Shown one piece after another: positions 12,805 through 24,200 of a stretch of 64,000 nt of DNA. A program made the position numbers and the translations under genes. Every line of letters begins with the position of its first letter. Position 1 is the stretch's first letter. A model generated the notes under the pieces. That model had not been told where the DNA came from, made no database searches, and saw nothing but the letters and a program-made list of their open reading frames with translations. The stretch is from Panopea generosa (taxonomy: Eukaryota > Mollusca > Bivalvia > Adapedonta > Hiatellidae): contig CM055897.1 of the NCBI GenBank assembly GCA_029582155.1, positions 19,686,857-19,750,856 of the forward strand, in the 5' to 3' direction.

Positions 12805-13015
12805 TCTTGCTGTCAATCCAGGGGTCTTGGGCTCCAATCTTCTATTCTATTCGCCCGGTCACAGTCTCTGTGATGATTGGTCAAAATATTTCTTCGGCCA
12901 TGAGTCTCCCATCTCAGATAATGTGGAGATGTAGTCAGTGACTTCCAGAAATATATGTTCCTAGTACTGGTTAAACTCCAATCGGATCCAAGGAAAGATG
13001 ATATGATACACTGAC
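12805..13015 (+). mobile_element. SINE family A, strongly diverged
   Basis: Retains a B-box-like CAATCCAGGGGTCTTGGG, CACAGTCTCTGTGATGATTG and CTAGTACTGGTTAAACTCC in the family A order, but lacks the recognisable tail. Old copy. Confidence 0.5.
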
Positions 13016-13774
13016 CGCCATTAAATAAATGAAATATTTCTGAATAAAAGGAATTTAAAACATGCAAATAAACAAAAACAAGTCATCAATTTGCTTGCAA
13101 ATGATACCTTACTAAGGTTGTTATACTTTATTCTACTTGTGTGAATTCTTAATTTATATCCCGATGTGCTGGCATGAAAAGAGTTAAATGAATATAGTGT
13201 ATAATTGAAAATTAAGCCATGTCATATCGACTGAGATCTCGTAGTACGTAAAATGCCAATCTACTTCCGGATGTGACCGAACGCCGAAATTTTGTCAGAC
13301 GTCCATTAAAAATGACGTTATTTCAAGACGTTGACGCCAGGCAATACTTCATGTATATAAATGTTAATTATAGCATCTAGTCAAAACGACATTTATCCTT
13401 CCTTATAAATGAAACCTAAAGCATATTTTAAATATGTTATTTTTTTCTCAGTAAATTTAATCATATATTCGAGCTAATTTTTTATTCATTGTATTTTCCT
13501 AATTGCCATAAAATAGCATAATACTTCACTGAGCCTTGCAAAAATATTTTTTGTCAGCTTAGTAACACATGCGCACTCATTTATTAAAGCTAAATGTGTA
13601 TCATACAACTGTTTGATTTCAATTGTGATAACTCTCAATATACTGTTGAAATTCACCAGCTAAGAATTGAATGTAAATTACAGATCAAGACACTTGTTCT
13701 GCTAGTATTTCACTTGTGACACCATACCTAATTTACTCACCGTCGATGCTACATATATCAATTGATATATTGCT

Positions 13775-14005
13775 GATACAGATGAGGCCCTGCCTGTTGG
13801 GGTCCCTGTGCCCTGGATCTCTTAGAGCAATGGCCATTGTTCTACAGATCCCCAAAAGTATTTGCCATAGTTCCGCAAAAGTATTTGCTTTGTCCAGATC
13901 TCTAAAATAGGATTTTAATCCCCGGATCCCTGAAAGTAATGGCAAATATTCCCAAATTTCTAAAACTAATTGGCCATGTTCCCTAGATCTCCAAAACTTC
14001 TTGGA
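13775..14005. repeat. Degenerate short tandem repeat (about 45 bp unit)
   Basis: Roughly five loose copies around GGATCTCTTAGAGCAATGGC, CAGATCCCCAAAAGTATTTG and similar. The open frames on both strands here follow from this and are not genes. Confidence 0.5.
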
Positions 14006-14009
14006 GGGT

Positions 14010-15625
14010 CTCACAGATAAAGTAAGATTTTAAAGAGAGTTTCACTTGTGACGTTTCATGGTTTTACACCATGTGACATGCCAACGCCAGCCACGAGTCT
14101 AGAGAACGTTTGAAAGACTTGTTTATAAACTGACTAAGAAACATCATATCAACTATGTCCATATTCTAGTCACATGCTATTATTTAGGCAATGTTTGTTC
14201 TTGTCAGATGATGTAAAAGGCCATTAAGTGAACGGTAAATAGAATTTGCTGTCAACAATAGAATAGCTTTGGTTTTATTTGCAATGACATTCAGTTGTCT
14301 CTGTTTTCATTCGAACATGGAATGATTTTGTTGCTTAGAAACATTGCTAGATATTTGATATGTTATTTATAAAAAATAATTAACAAAATAATAAAAACAG
14401 GGTCAAACGTTCACCGGGGACAAACGTAAACAAGGGGACACATGCGTATAAACATCGCAAGGAAGTCGCAATAGCAGAACAACATGCCAAATAGGCTATG
14501 TACTTTAAGGAAGGTATCTCTGTTTATACTTAAGAAGATTAATTCTGAACTGATATGATTTGGAATTTAAGAAATAAAACGAGATATATCATCTGAGAAA
14601 CGTCTGTATTGTTAATTAATTGTGATACAATGGACATTGAAATATAAGAAATAGTTCGTGTTATTTTTTTCTGAGAAACAGATGTAAGTTACCGGTGATG
14701 TAATGAACTAAGACTGTTTATAAATGTATAATTAGTGCTTAAACTCTTTGTTTTCTGAGATTGGTCAGACATTGTGTAATGGTGGAACTTTAAATTATTG
14801 TTTTTCAAAAATATTAATTTTCTAAACTCTTTTTATTGACTTCATAAAAATGGTTTTTCATACATTTCTAAAAAGTAAAATCTAGTAAAAGAAAGTTTTA
14901 TGTGTACATGAACCACGTGCCTGTTTGTAACAATATGTGTGCCAACTATGTATCATGTCTTTTGTAAGATAAAATCTGTACTACACCCCATCCACGTTCA
15001 ATTCCTACCCTCCGGTTGACATTTGACCTCATTCATTTATATTTTGACGTCTTAAAACAAGTGTGGTGAACAAATAATGATGCATTCAATTGGAATAATT
15101 ATGCAACGTGTTCCTATGCATAAAAAGAATCATGGCCTCTACAGTTCGGATAGAAAATTCCCGAAAAAAAAACAGGTATCCTTAAGAATAAACGTTTCTA
15201 TCCAAACAATTAAATCCATGAACGATTCTTACATTGTCAGTAATACACTATCTGCATCCGGTCTTTCTTTAAGCCTAATCATTTACACGGAATAAGCAAG
15301 TTAAACATTACGTTTAACACATTTAATGAACAAACGACAGTGTATCGATTAAATATCTACACCTATGAACAAATAACTATATTTGGATATTAATTTCCAA
15401 GTACTGTTAAACATTATATTTACGAATATTTAAACACTTTTATCTATTTATTGTCTATAACTAATGGCGTCACGTTTGTTTTGAAAGTGTATTTTATACA
15501 GCGTACCGATAAAAACTAATTGGTATTAAATATAATGCCTTTAATCCGAGGATCATATTTATATTTCGAAAGCTGGAAATGGAATTAATTGCCTATTAAT
15601 AGTTGACAATATGCATACTACTTTA
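14010..15625. other. AT-rich DNA without recognisable features
   Basis: No gene, RNA or clear repeat seen. The small open frame near 15077-15295 has no family resemblance. Confidence 0.5.
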
Positions 15626-15922
15626 GTTGTTGTTGTAGTTGTATTGTGTTTAGCGCCGCTTTCAAGAAAATTTCAGTCATATCGCAACGGTGTCTACTTG
15701 AGACAGTATTCTAAGCGCTGTCACACTGGAGTATCATGCCGCAGACACATGGTATGATACCCCACCCAGTCACATAATACTGACACCGGGTCGACCAGAC
15801 CTAGAACTCTCCTCTAAATGCTGATTGTCAAGCGAGGAAGCTTCTAGTACCATTTTTAAAGTCTTTGGTATGACCCGGCCGGGGATTGAAGCTTTATCAC
15901 TAGACCACGCCGCGGTCTTCAT
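15626..15922 (-). mobile_element. tRNA-derived SINE, family B
   Basis: - strand copy of the element at 59256-59570. The body includes the palindromic-looking GGTATCATACC region and the segment that reads TACTGTCTCAAGTAGACACC on the element strand. The head is damaged (the tRNA-like B box is degenerate). Confidence 0.85.
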
Positions 15923-15959
15923 ACTACTTTAGAAACTGTGGTAATGAACATTGATCGAC

Positions 15960-17185
15960 CTGGCCAATACAATATAACGTTTCTATGTATATAATGTATT
16001 AGTTAATAATCTGTGCTAAGTGAATATTTATTCAACTGGCCAATACAATATTTGTGTATATATATATTACTTTATAAACTGTGCTAAGTGAACAATTTTT
16101 CAACTGGCCAATACAATATTTGTGTATATATATTACTTTATAAACTGTGCTAAGTGAAAATTTATTCAACTGGCCAATACAATATTTGTGTATATATATA
16201 ACTTTATAAACTGTGCTAAGTGAACATTTATTCATCTGGCCAATACAATATTTGTGTATATATTTATTACTTTATAAACTGTGCTAAGTGAACAATTATT
16301 CAACTGGCCAATACAATATTTGTGTATATATATTACTTTATAAACCGTGCTAAGTGAACATTTATTCATCTGGCCAATACAATATTTGTGTATATATATA
16401 TTAATTTATTAACCGTTCTAAGTGAACATTTATTCATCTGGCCAATACAATATTTGTGTGTATATATTACTTCATAAACTGTGCTAAGTGAACATTTATT
16501 TATCTGGCTAATACAATATTTGTGTTTATATATTACTTTATAAACTGTGCTAAGTGAAAATTTATTTTACTGGCCATACAATATTTGTGTATATATATTA
16601 CTTCATAAACTGTGCTAAGTGAACATTATTCATCTGACCAATACAATATTTGTGTATATATATATTACTTTATAAACTGTGCTAAATGGACATTTATTCA
16701 ACTGGCCAATACAATATTTGTGTATATATATTACTTTATAAACTGTGCTAAGTGAACATTTATTCAACTGGCCAATACAATATTTGTGTATATATATTAC
16801 TTTATAAACCGTGCTAAGTGAACAATTATTCATTTTATTCATCTGGCCAATACAATATTTGTGTATATATATTACTTTATAAATTGTGCTAAGTGAACAG
16901 TTATTCATCTGGCCAATACAATATTTGTGTATTTATATTACTTTATAAATTGTGCTAAGTGAACAGTTATTCATCTGGCCAATACAATATTTGTGTATAT
17001 ATATATCTTTATAAACTGTGCTTAGTGAACATTTATTCATCTGGCCAATACAATATTTGTGTATATATATATTACTTTATAAACTGTGTTAAGTGAACAT
17101 TTATTCATCTGACCAATACAATATTTGTGTATATATATTACTTCATAAACTGTGCTAAGTGAACATTTATCCAACTGGCCACTTT
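15960..17185. repeat. About 67-bp minisatellite, about 18 copies
   Basis: Unit: CTGGCCAATACAATATTTGT, GTATATATATTACTTTATAA, ACTGTGCTAAGTGAACATTT, ATTCAT. Variation is mostly in the (TA)n length, with one copy carrying a duplicated ATTCATTT segment near 16825. Open frames repeating KVIYIHKYCIGQ on the - strand are by-products. Confidence 0.96.
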
Positions 17186-17482
17186 TACATAGCTTTTTTC
17201 GTATACCGGGTAAGAATATCTGTAAGTTTGTCGTTGAGAGACCTGTATGCCTCACCAAAGGGTTAAGATAAAAAATGCTCACGATATAACGTTGGAATTG
17301 TCCTTGACTTGATGTAAATATATGACATAAACAATATAAAATGACGTCTTAAAAGCAATCGTGGTAAATCATTATGACCAATTTCCACTTGATATATTAA
17401 TTTCACCGATAAGGTATTATATTAAACATACACATCATTAATTGAAGTACATTGGAAGTTTGAATATGTATCGTCATTTTAT

Positions 17483-17748
17483 GCAATCGAGGGCTAACAG
17501 ACGATCAGTAAACTTCATCACTCTTTCCTGGGACCCTGGAAAGGTGACAACTACTCTAGCACACCAATCTCCGCAAATAACTGATAACTTCCCGACTTGA
17601 ATCAACGGCGACAGACGAATAACAACAAGACGCAATGTCGTATATCAATCATCACGGAGACTTTGGCCGGGCTGGGATTCTTGCTTTTGACCCCTGGATT
17701 GATAGCCAGACGCGCTACCGACTGAGCTTACCGGTCCCGGCCCAATTA
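17483..17748 (-). mobile_element. SINE family A
   Basis: On the - strand it has the complete tRNA-like head (GGTAAGCTCAGTCGGTAGCG, then a B-box-like region) and the body. The tail AATC array is not present at its 3' end. Confidence 0.82.
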
Positions 17749-18124
17749 AAGTACAAGTCATTAAGAAGGAAGAAAAAGCGTAAAACATTGACATAATAAA
17801 AGAAAAAAGATGAATTCGGAATGCCATTTGCCTCTTCCTTTCTTTCCCAACATGAGATACATTACATATGCTTACTTTTCTACTTCACTCAGCATCAAAT
17901 GTACATCTGTAATATATCTGTCTGTGGTTGCCGTTTTAAGTCCAAATACATCTCGTGTACCAAACGTACAGCGTGTTATTTGTGAATGAGACAATCGTTA
18001 TGATAAGACTTTTCCATTGATTTTCCTTCATCTTCATCGGATATTCGTCATTGTCTTTCTTGTTTGAAGTCTCGTTCTGTGTTATATATTCATCATACAG
18101 ACGTGTGTTATGGAGGGGCTATTG

Positions 18125-18375
18125 AAAATATTGTTGAATGGGGTTAAACGCCATTTTCAACACATTTCAGGTTATATATGGCATATCCAATTTTACTGGT
18201 GGAGGAAGACCCCAGGCTGAGTCAGACTGAGTAGAACCATCGTCCTTCCGCAAGTAACTGGCGAACTTTCTCATATAAAGTTTTTGGAGCGAGCGGGACT
18301 CGAACCTACGACCTTAGCAGTGAGAAGTAAATGATCTTGTGACGGCGTCTTCGACCACTCGGTCACGGAGGTTCC
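18125..18375 (-). mobile_element. tRNA-derived SINE, family D
   Basis: On the - strand the head resembles a Leu/Ser-type tRNA with a long variable arm (GTGACCGAGTGGTCGAAGAC, then GGTCGTAGGTTCGAGTCCCG), followed by GCTCCAAAAACTTTATATGA and a body ending GTTGAAAATGGCGTTTAACC. Same family as 51499-51716. Confidence 0.85.
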
Positions 18376-18628
18376 TAAAATCCATTCAAACAAGTGACTG
18401 TTTAACTTGACTCTCTAAGAACGTTAAGTCCATAAGCACTCACCTATCGCCCAAACTGACACGTGTTTAGACAAAATAATGCAGTTTCTATTGGGTATCA
18501 ATTCGTGCACGGCTTGTAGACGTGTACTTTTTGTTGCGATATTGATCTAACCCTCTCGCCGAATGTGCAGCTTTGTGTTCATTAACAAGGCCTTTGGTGA
18601 AACATGTGAATGTCTAAACGATATAAAC

Positions 18629-19098
18629 TGAAAGGATAAAGAGACGCCGGTTGAATTTCGGAGCCACATTATAAAACTATTGTATGCGATATTTACAGTT
18701 TAAGAATATGTATGGCAATGTATTTCATTAATGATTGTGTCAACAATACGATAAGTTCAGTCGTAAGGGTATGTGACTATCAACCAATGGATCATGAGTT
18801 CGAATCTCCGCTCGGCAACAGTTTCCGTGATGACTGATATACGACATTGCGTCTCATTATTCTTCGTCTCTCACCGCTGATTCAAGTGGGGAAGTAATCA
18901 GTTACTTGCGGAGATTGGGTGTGCTCGTGTACTGGTTAACCTTCCAGGATCCAAGGAAACGGTGGTTAGGTTAACTGATCGTCTATTAGCCCTCGATGGC
19001 ATAAAAATGACACTAAATATTCAATCAATCAATTAATCAATCAATCAATCAATGAATATGTGGCTCTGAAATACACCCGACGTTTCTTCATCCGTTCA
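18629..19098. mobile_element. MITE beta with a nested SINE
   Basis: Terminal inverted repeats of about 40 bp: the left end CTGAAAGGATAAAGAGACGC pairs with the reverse complement of the right end, CTGAACGGATGAAGAAACGT, and both continue to an AGCCACAT box. The element interior is interrupted by a family A SINE (about 18745-19052). A related copy without the SINE is at 46879-47082. Confidence 0.82.
18745..19052 (+). mobile_element. SINE family A nested in MITE beta
   Basis: Body and tail are typical (CCGTGATGACTGATATACGA; GACACTAAATATTC then AATC units). The tRNA-like head is partly degraded (GTTCAGTCG, ATGAGTTCGAATC). It lies entirely between the inverted repeats of the MITE. Confidence 0.82.
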
Positions 19099-19454
19099 GA
19101 TAATACATAGGTAACAGTTCACGCAAAATGTGGTAAACATTTATCCAAATTGGCTTCGGATCCTCACAGCCAACATAATCTGTAACTTCAATTCTTTGTT
19201 TGCGTCTTTGTAGTGGTGATGGTTTTGTAGGTGGCAGAATGTGGAACAGATATTGATTTCAATATTGTTAATTTTCCTCAATTGGATTGGAATATGCCAG
19301 GGCTGCATCATAGGGGTTTTGCATTTATTCGATTATTCGTAGATATGTGGACTGGTTTTGACTATAAAGAAGAATAATGTCAATGTTTTGTTTATAAATA
19401 ACTTTTAAAACAGGGTCACAGTCCGTTAACACCAACTACATGAATTTTTGAAAA

Positions 19455-19620
19455 ATGAATAAGTCTGTTCAACGAATCAAGCTCTCTAGATTGGGTCCAT
19501 TAAATAGTAATGTTGAAAAAGCCACATTTGAGCACGTTGATTGGTCAGTTGCTCCACTTGGAGATTTAAATAACGTCACAGTTTAGTAAGAGTTTAATTG
19601 ATATGAGTTGTAGGACAGGC
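19455..19620. repeat. Dispersed repeat X, copy 2
   Basis: Same orientation as 5345-5510, with the common core AAAGCCACATTTGAGCACGT and TGATTGGTCAGTTGCTCC. Ends are unclear. Confidence 0.65.
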
Positions 19621-19787
19621 ATAGAATTCCCTGTTTTTTCATTGGGGTTAGTAGACCTAATTCGAGAGATATTAGGTTCTGGGATAGACTGAAAATGTTC
19701 TGAGGACACACTCCACAAAGGGCGAATAAAGTGATATACTTAATAAAATAAAAAAGGAATATAATATTAACATGACAAAACATAAGT

Positions 19788-19968
19788 ATAGTCAAACCTG
19801 TCTTAAGCAGCCAGGCAAGGAAAGGAGCAAAAGTGGCCTCTTAAGACAGGTTGTTGCTTAATATAGGTTAACTTGCTGTGAAAGCATAGAAATGGGAAAA
19901 AGTAAATATGGCTGCTAAAGACAAGTGGCTGCTTAATAGAGGTGACCACTTACACAGGTTTTACTGTA
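19788..19968. mobile_element. MITE alpha, second copy
   Basis: Ends TAGTCAAACCTGTCTTAAGC and, in reverse complement, CAGTAAAACCTGTGTAAGTG; TA at the boundaries. The type of ends (CAGT.AAACCTGT) and the TA target suggest mobilisation by a Tc1/mariner-like or pogo-like transposase; that is inference. Confidence 0.8.
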
Positions 19969-21129
19969 TGAATAAATAAACACATGCAACTTAAGGTTTT
20001 ACTGGGCTAAAAGTATGCCATATTTTAATTAGCTCGAATCTAAAATCCATCTATGAGCGCTGTAACTTTTCACCCAGCTTTACTGTACATCATCTGTAAT
20101 CCTATAAATTCTTACATGTATTTAACACTTAGAATATAAAATAAGTCAGTCTTCATCAATACAATATTTAAATTTCGGGTACTGATTCTATCGTATATAG
20201 TCCGGGTACGGTCACCCAAAAATGCTGACTTCCGCCGGCGGCTGCAAATCCATGTGTCTCTCCCGGGATATCCGGTAAGGCGAACCAGCACCTTACGCGG
20301 TGACTATTGCCATATATGTGCATATATATGCTTACGTAGCATAACTTACTTTATAATATGGATGATAATGTTCTACCCGTGCATAGGTTAAACACACTTT
20401 AGATGTCAATGTCTGAAGTGCAACAAATAACGTTAAACACATTGGAACCTAATGGAGATGAAATACAGCTATTTTACTGATTATCCAAAGAAATAATTCA
20501 TCACATCTTGTAAAAACCGACAGAAAATAAATTGACATCTCACAGTGGATAATTATCAGGTCAATATTAGAATATATCATAAGCCCGTATCAAATCCGCA
20601 AGTCTTATTGGTCAAACGGGGGCACATGAAAAGTCCTGTTGAGGTCTATATAGACTTCAAGTTTCTTACAAGCGTGTAATTTCCACGACGCTGTAAAATC
20701 GCACCGTTATAAACAAAGAGAAGTCATTCAAAACAGTCGTCTGGTGCAAGATGAAAATTAAACGGAAGAAAAAAACTACTTTATTTTTAACCATTAATGA
20801 AAGTTTTAAAACTCCTTATTCTATAACTATAACACATATGGTATACTAATTATCAACTTTGCTTCGGTGAATATGTAGATCTATGGACCTAAGAAAAATG
20901 TTACTGACCGAGGACTTCGCCACATTGAACTACATATACACCTCAGTCAAAGTCAATGACTGTATACTTTGTGTGTATTGAATATTTGTAGTTTTTATTT
21001 ACTACAATCAATTCTCACATTTATTCATTGTGTTCCTACTACTTGTTTATTATATTAATAAACAAAAATCTTGCTCTAAATTCTCAAATTAACACTTTTT
21101 GTATTTAAAGATCAGTACCATAACATACA
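19969..21129 (+). other. Region upstream of the channel start codon
   Basis: Holds the immediate 5' region of exon 1. It may contain a promoter or a 5' intron end. A TATA-like CTATATAGAC lies near 20645, but nothing marks a transcription start with confidence. Candidate acceptors for exon 1 end at 21110 and 21115. Confidence 0.35.
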
Positions 21130-21249
21130 ATGGGCGGCAGTGCGATGGATGACGTTGAAGATAATGAAGAGTTCACGCCCTTTCGGATTTTTACTCGCGA
21201 TTCTCTTTTCAATATTGAAAAGAGAATCGCTGAGGAAAAAGCTGCCAAG
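21130..21249 (+). CDS. Nav1: Nav1 exon 1: start codon and cytoplasmic N-terminus (residues 1-40)
   Basis: Begins at an ATG in good context (A at -3, G at +4) with an in-frame TAA at 21121 just upstream, which fixes the start. It encodes [14 protein letters not shown] followed by the family motif [20 protein letters not shown], equivalent to the FRPFTRESL..IE.RIA box of para and vertebrate SCN proteins. It ends in phase 0 at a GTAAGT donor (21250). The exon also carries 5' UTR. Two candidate acceptors end at 21110 and 21115, and I cannot choose between them. Confidence 0.93.
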
Positions 21250-24200
21250 GTAAGTGTTTTTATATTACATTATCTGGCACATGCTTTTGGAAAGAATCTA
21301 AAATAGCCATGTTTTTATGAACAAATGGATGCAATAAAACGAGTCTGCTATTTTCTTATTCTGTGCTTCCAATCTCATTTTCTCACATGCTGTTGTTATT
21401 ATAACTACAATGTACACTAATTATCATGCTTTACGAAACAGTATTATAGGTTATATTAAGTTTATACTTGTTAGATATCTCTAAAATAAAAAATTGAAGT
21501 CATTAAGAATAGTTTTGTTTTTTAAAGAATGGACACATTCAATTTCTTACACAGCGATCGCATTAATAAACTTAACACGATTTCTCTTTGAAAGAGCAGC
21601 AATTGCATTTTTAAAGCATGATTTCTCAGGAAATAAGATTTCAACATTCCATATTGATCATATTGATCGACTTTATTTCATTGATCTAAACTATCGTAAT
21701 CTAGTACTTAGTTCCTCTCAGATGTATTTCATTTTGATTAACTCCCATATTTCATCCCCTCTATTTCTTCTCTATCATACTTTTTTCAAATATTTTCTTG
21801 AACAAGAACCGTGAATTTATTTAATTATATTTTTAGAATTCTGCGGTTTTCGACTCTTGTTTTCAGCTATTGGCAATGAATGTAGTAATGAATGAATTAC
21901 CTAACCTTATCCCTACATGGTTTTATACATGATATATAAATAGCAGAATACATATAAAACCTCCTATGTCAGCATCTAACTTATATTCCACATGATCACC
22001 CCAACCCTCATTCCCATATTTCGGAACCATATATTTACATACCCATTTAGAATGATCAATTACATGAAGACTTGTTTTGATTCAGGAGGAAGAGCTATTA
22101 CAGCTGGTAAGAAGTTCACTGATATGATCCTGGTTATAACTTTAAGCTTGGGCCTTATTAACAATCCAACCGGTTATTATAGAAATTATGTCAAACGACC
22201 TTTCTATAGGTGAAAACATTCGGAATTCGGACATATAATTACGAGAATGTTCCAGAAGATCAAGACTATCATTCAAATTCTACGTTAATGAAGATTTCTA
22301 TGCAGTTAAGGCGGTTGTGTTCTTGGAAGGCTTCGTCTTCTGCAGGACATATTACTTTCTTATTAATTAGTGTTCTTTCGATTATGTTATTAAATCTAAA
22401 TCTACATTAAGTGTTATGAATTTTTCGGATTTTCAAAAATGTGTTATGTTTTATGTCACTATAATATTTAAAACGGACCGTTTATAGCGTTAACACGTCA
22501 TCATGGCATTGTTGGAAGTTACTGTCTAAAGGATGTAGTTACTCTGTAGGTTTTACACTACTATTTGAGACAAAGCATTTTATAGGTGCATTTTACCGTT
22601 CAATCCGAATTCAATCTAATATAGAAAGGTCAACTATATCACAATAAAGGGAATGGAAACTGACATGTAGAGCAATACAAAATCGTCATAATGTTAGTAG
22701 TCGAAGATTCCACACAAACTCTTGAAGATCCATCTGTGGTCCAAGGCGCTTTCGTTTCATAACCACATGTCTCTCATCGCTGAGGTCGTGGGTTTGATCT
22801 AAGCTTAGTCTTAACATTTTATGTGAGAAAGTTGGCATACTACATGCAGAATGACTGTTGTCACCATTAAGGCTTGACATGCTATATATAACATAGCATG
22901 TGTTAAACCGCATTCAAGAAAAATCTTGAAATACATCTGTTTTTATCAAACGTCTTTTACAGTGTTTAAGTAATATTTTTCTTACTAAAATATTAAAAAG
23001 GAATCTCCTTGAATACAATTTTATTGCACTTATTATAAATCGCGTCTTTGATACAACTAATAAAATTAAAACGAAGTGTGACGTCAGCACGTCGATTTAT
23101 TACCTGGTGTAGTTAGTAATGTCATACATGTCGGTTACCACTCGCTTTACATGCGACACGTTATCGTCATAAACACGTATTGAATTGTGTCATTGCATGA
23201 GCTTGGTGACATTATTGGGAAATTATCAGCTCTGACTGATGTTGATTGGTCTTATACAGCCGAAGTTATATTATAAATTCATCTGGCGGCTAGGGTATGT
23301 GTACACGATGGAAGGCAATCCATCAGAGTACGGTTCTATACCATTCCTAAGTTTGTATATTACCAGGTCTGAAATCTGTAAAGCAATGAAATATAGTAAT
23401 CGACTAAAGTCGACTTAAAACATTTATCATTTTATTTGTTATAGAAAATCAACTCGTCGGACACTTCAGTTTGAATGTTAGGATATATAATTGTCTGAAA
23501 CGACCCTGCTTACATGTGTACAAAATATACCTGTTTTAAAAGATATAAAGTAAAAAAAAAATTCATAATTTGAATTCTAGTGTCTATCATTCAGAAATTG
23601 CCTTAGTTTATTATGAAAAGAAATACAGAAATAGGCCAAACACAAGATATAAGTTTATGATATATATTCAAGTATTTTTTTAAAAAACGATACTGAATAC
23701 AATACTATCAGGGGTAAATATATATATATATATATGTTATCAAAGAAGTAAACTGACGATGAGCGTTAAAATGAGTTGAAGATAATAATTCAATATTTTT
23801 GAAAAAAAAACAACATTTCTTTATAATGTCTTGAACCCGGCCAAAACACAAACTAATTACAGGATAGTATATATTTATATAGTGGTCTAACTGAGTCATA
23901 TAAAGTGTACAATTATTATAAAACGTCATGTGGCATTACTGAATATTGGATGATATAAATTGTTTATCTTATAATCGTTAATGAAATTTCCATTAAACTA
24001 GCTTTAAGAAATATAAATGAGTCCTAAATGACATTTACACAAATTATGAGGTATTTGCTTTGAATATTTTGGCAATATTTTGAATAATTCACAGTTTTAG
24101 ATAACAAAAAAGCTATATATATATATATTATATATATCAAACTTCACTGAATTGATAAACTGTTAACCCGTTTAGTTCATAAAGAAAGAGTCATTGATCA

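Noticed and set aside
16032-17282. Open frames repeating KVIYIHKYCIGQ
   Set aside because: By-products of the 67-bp array on the - strand.
20640-20660. TATA box and promoter of the channel gene
   Set aside because: One TATA-like hexamer in AT-rich DNA is not evidence; no initiator or other element supports a start site.
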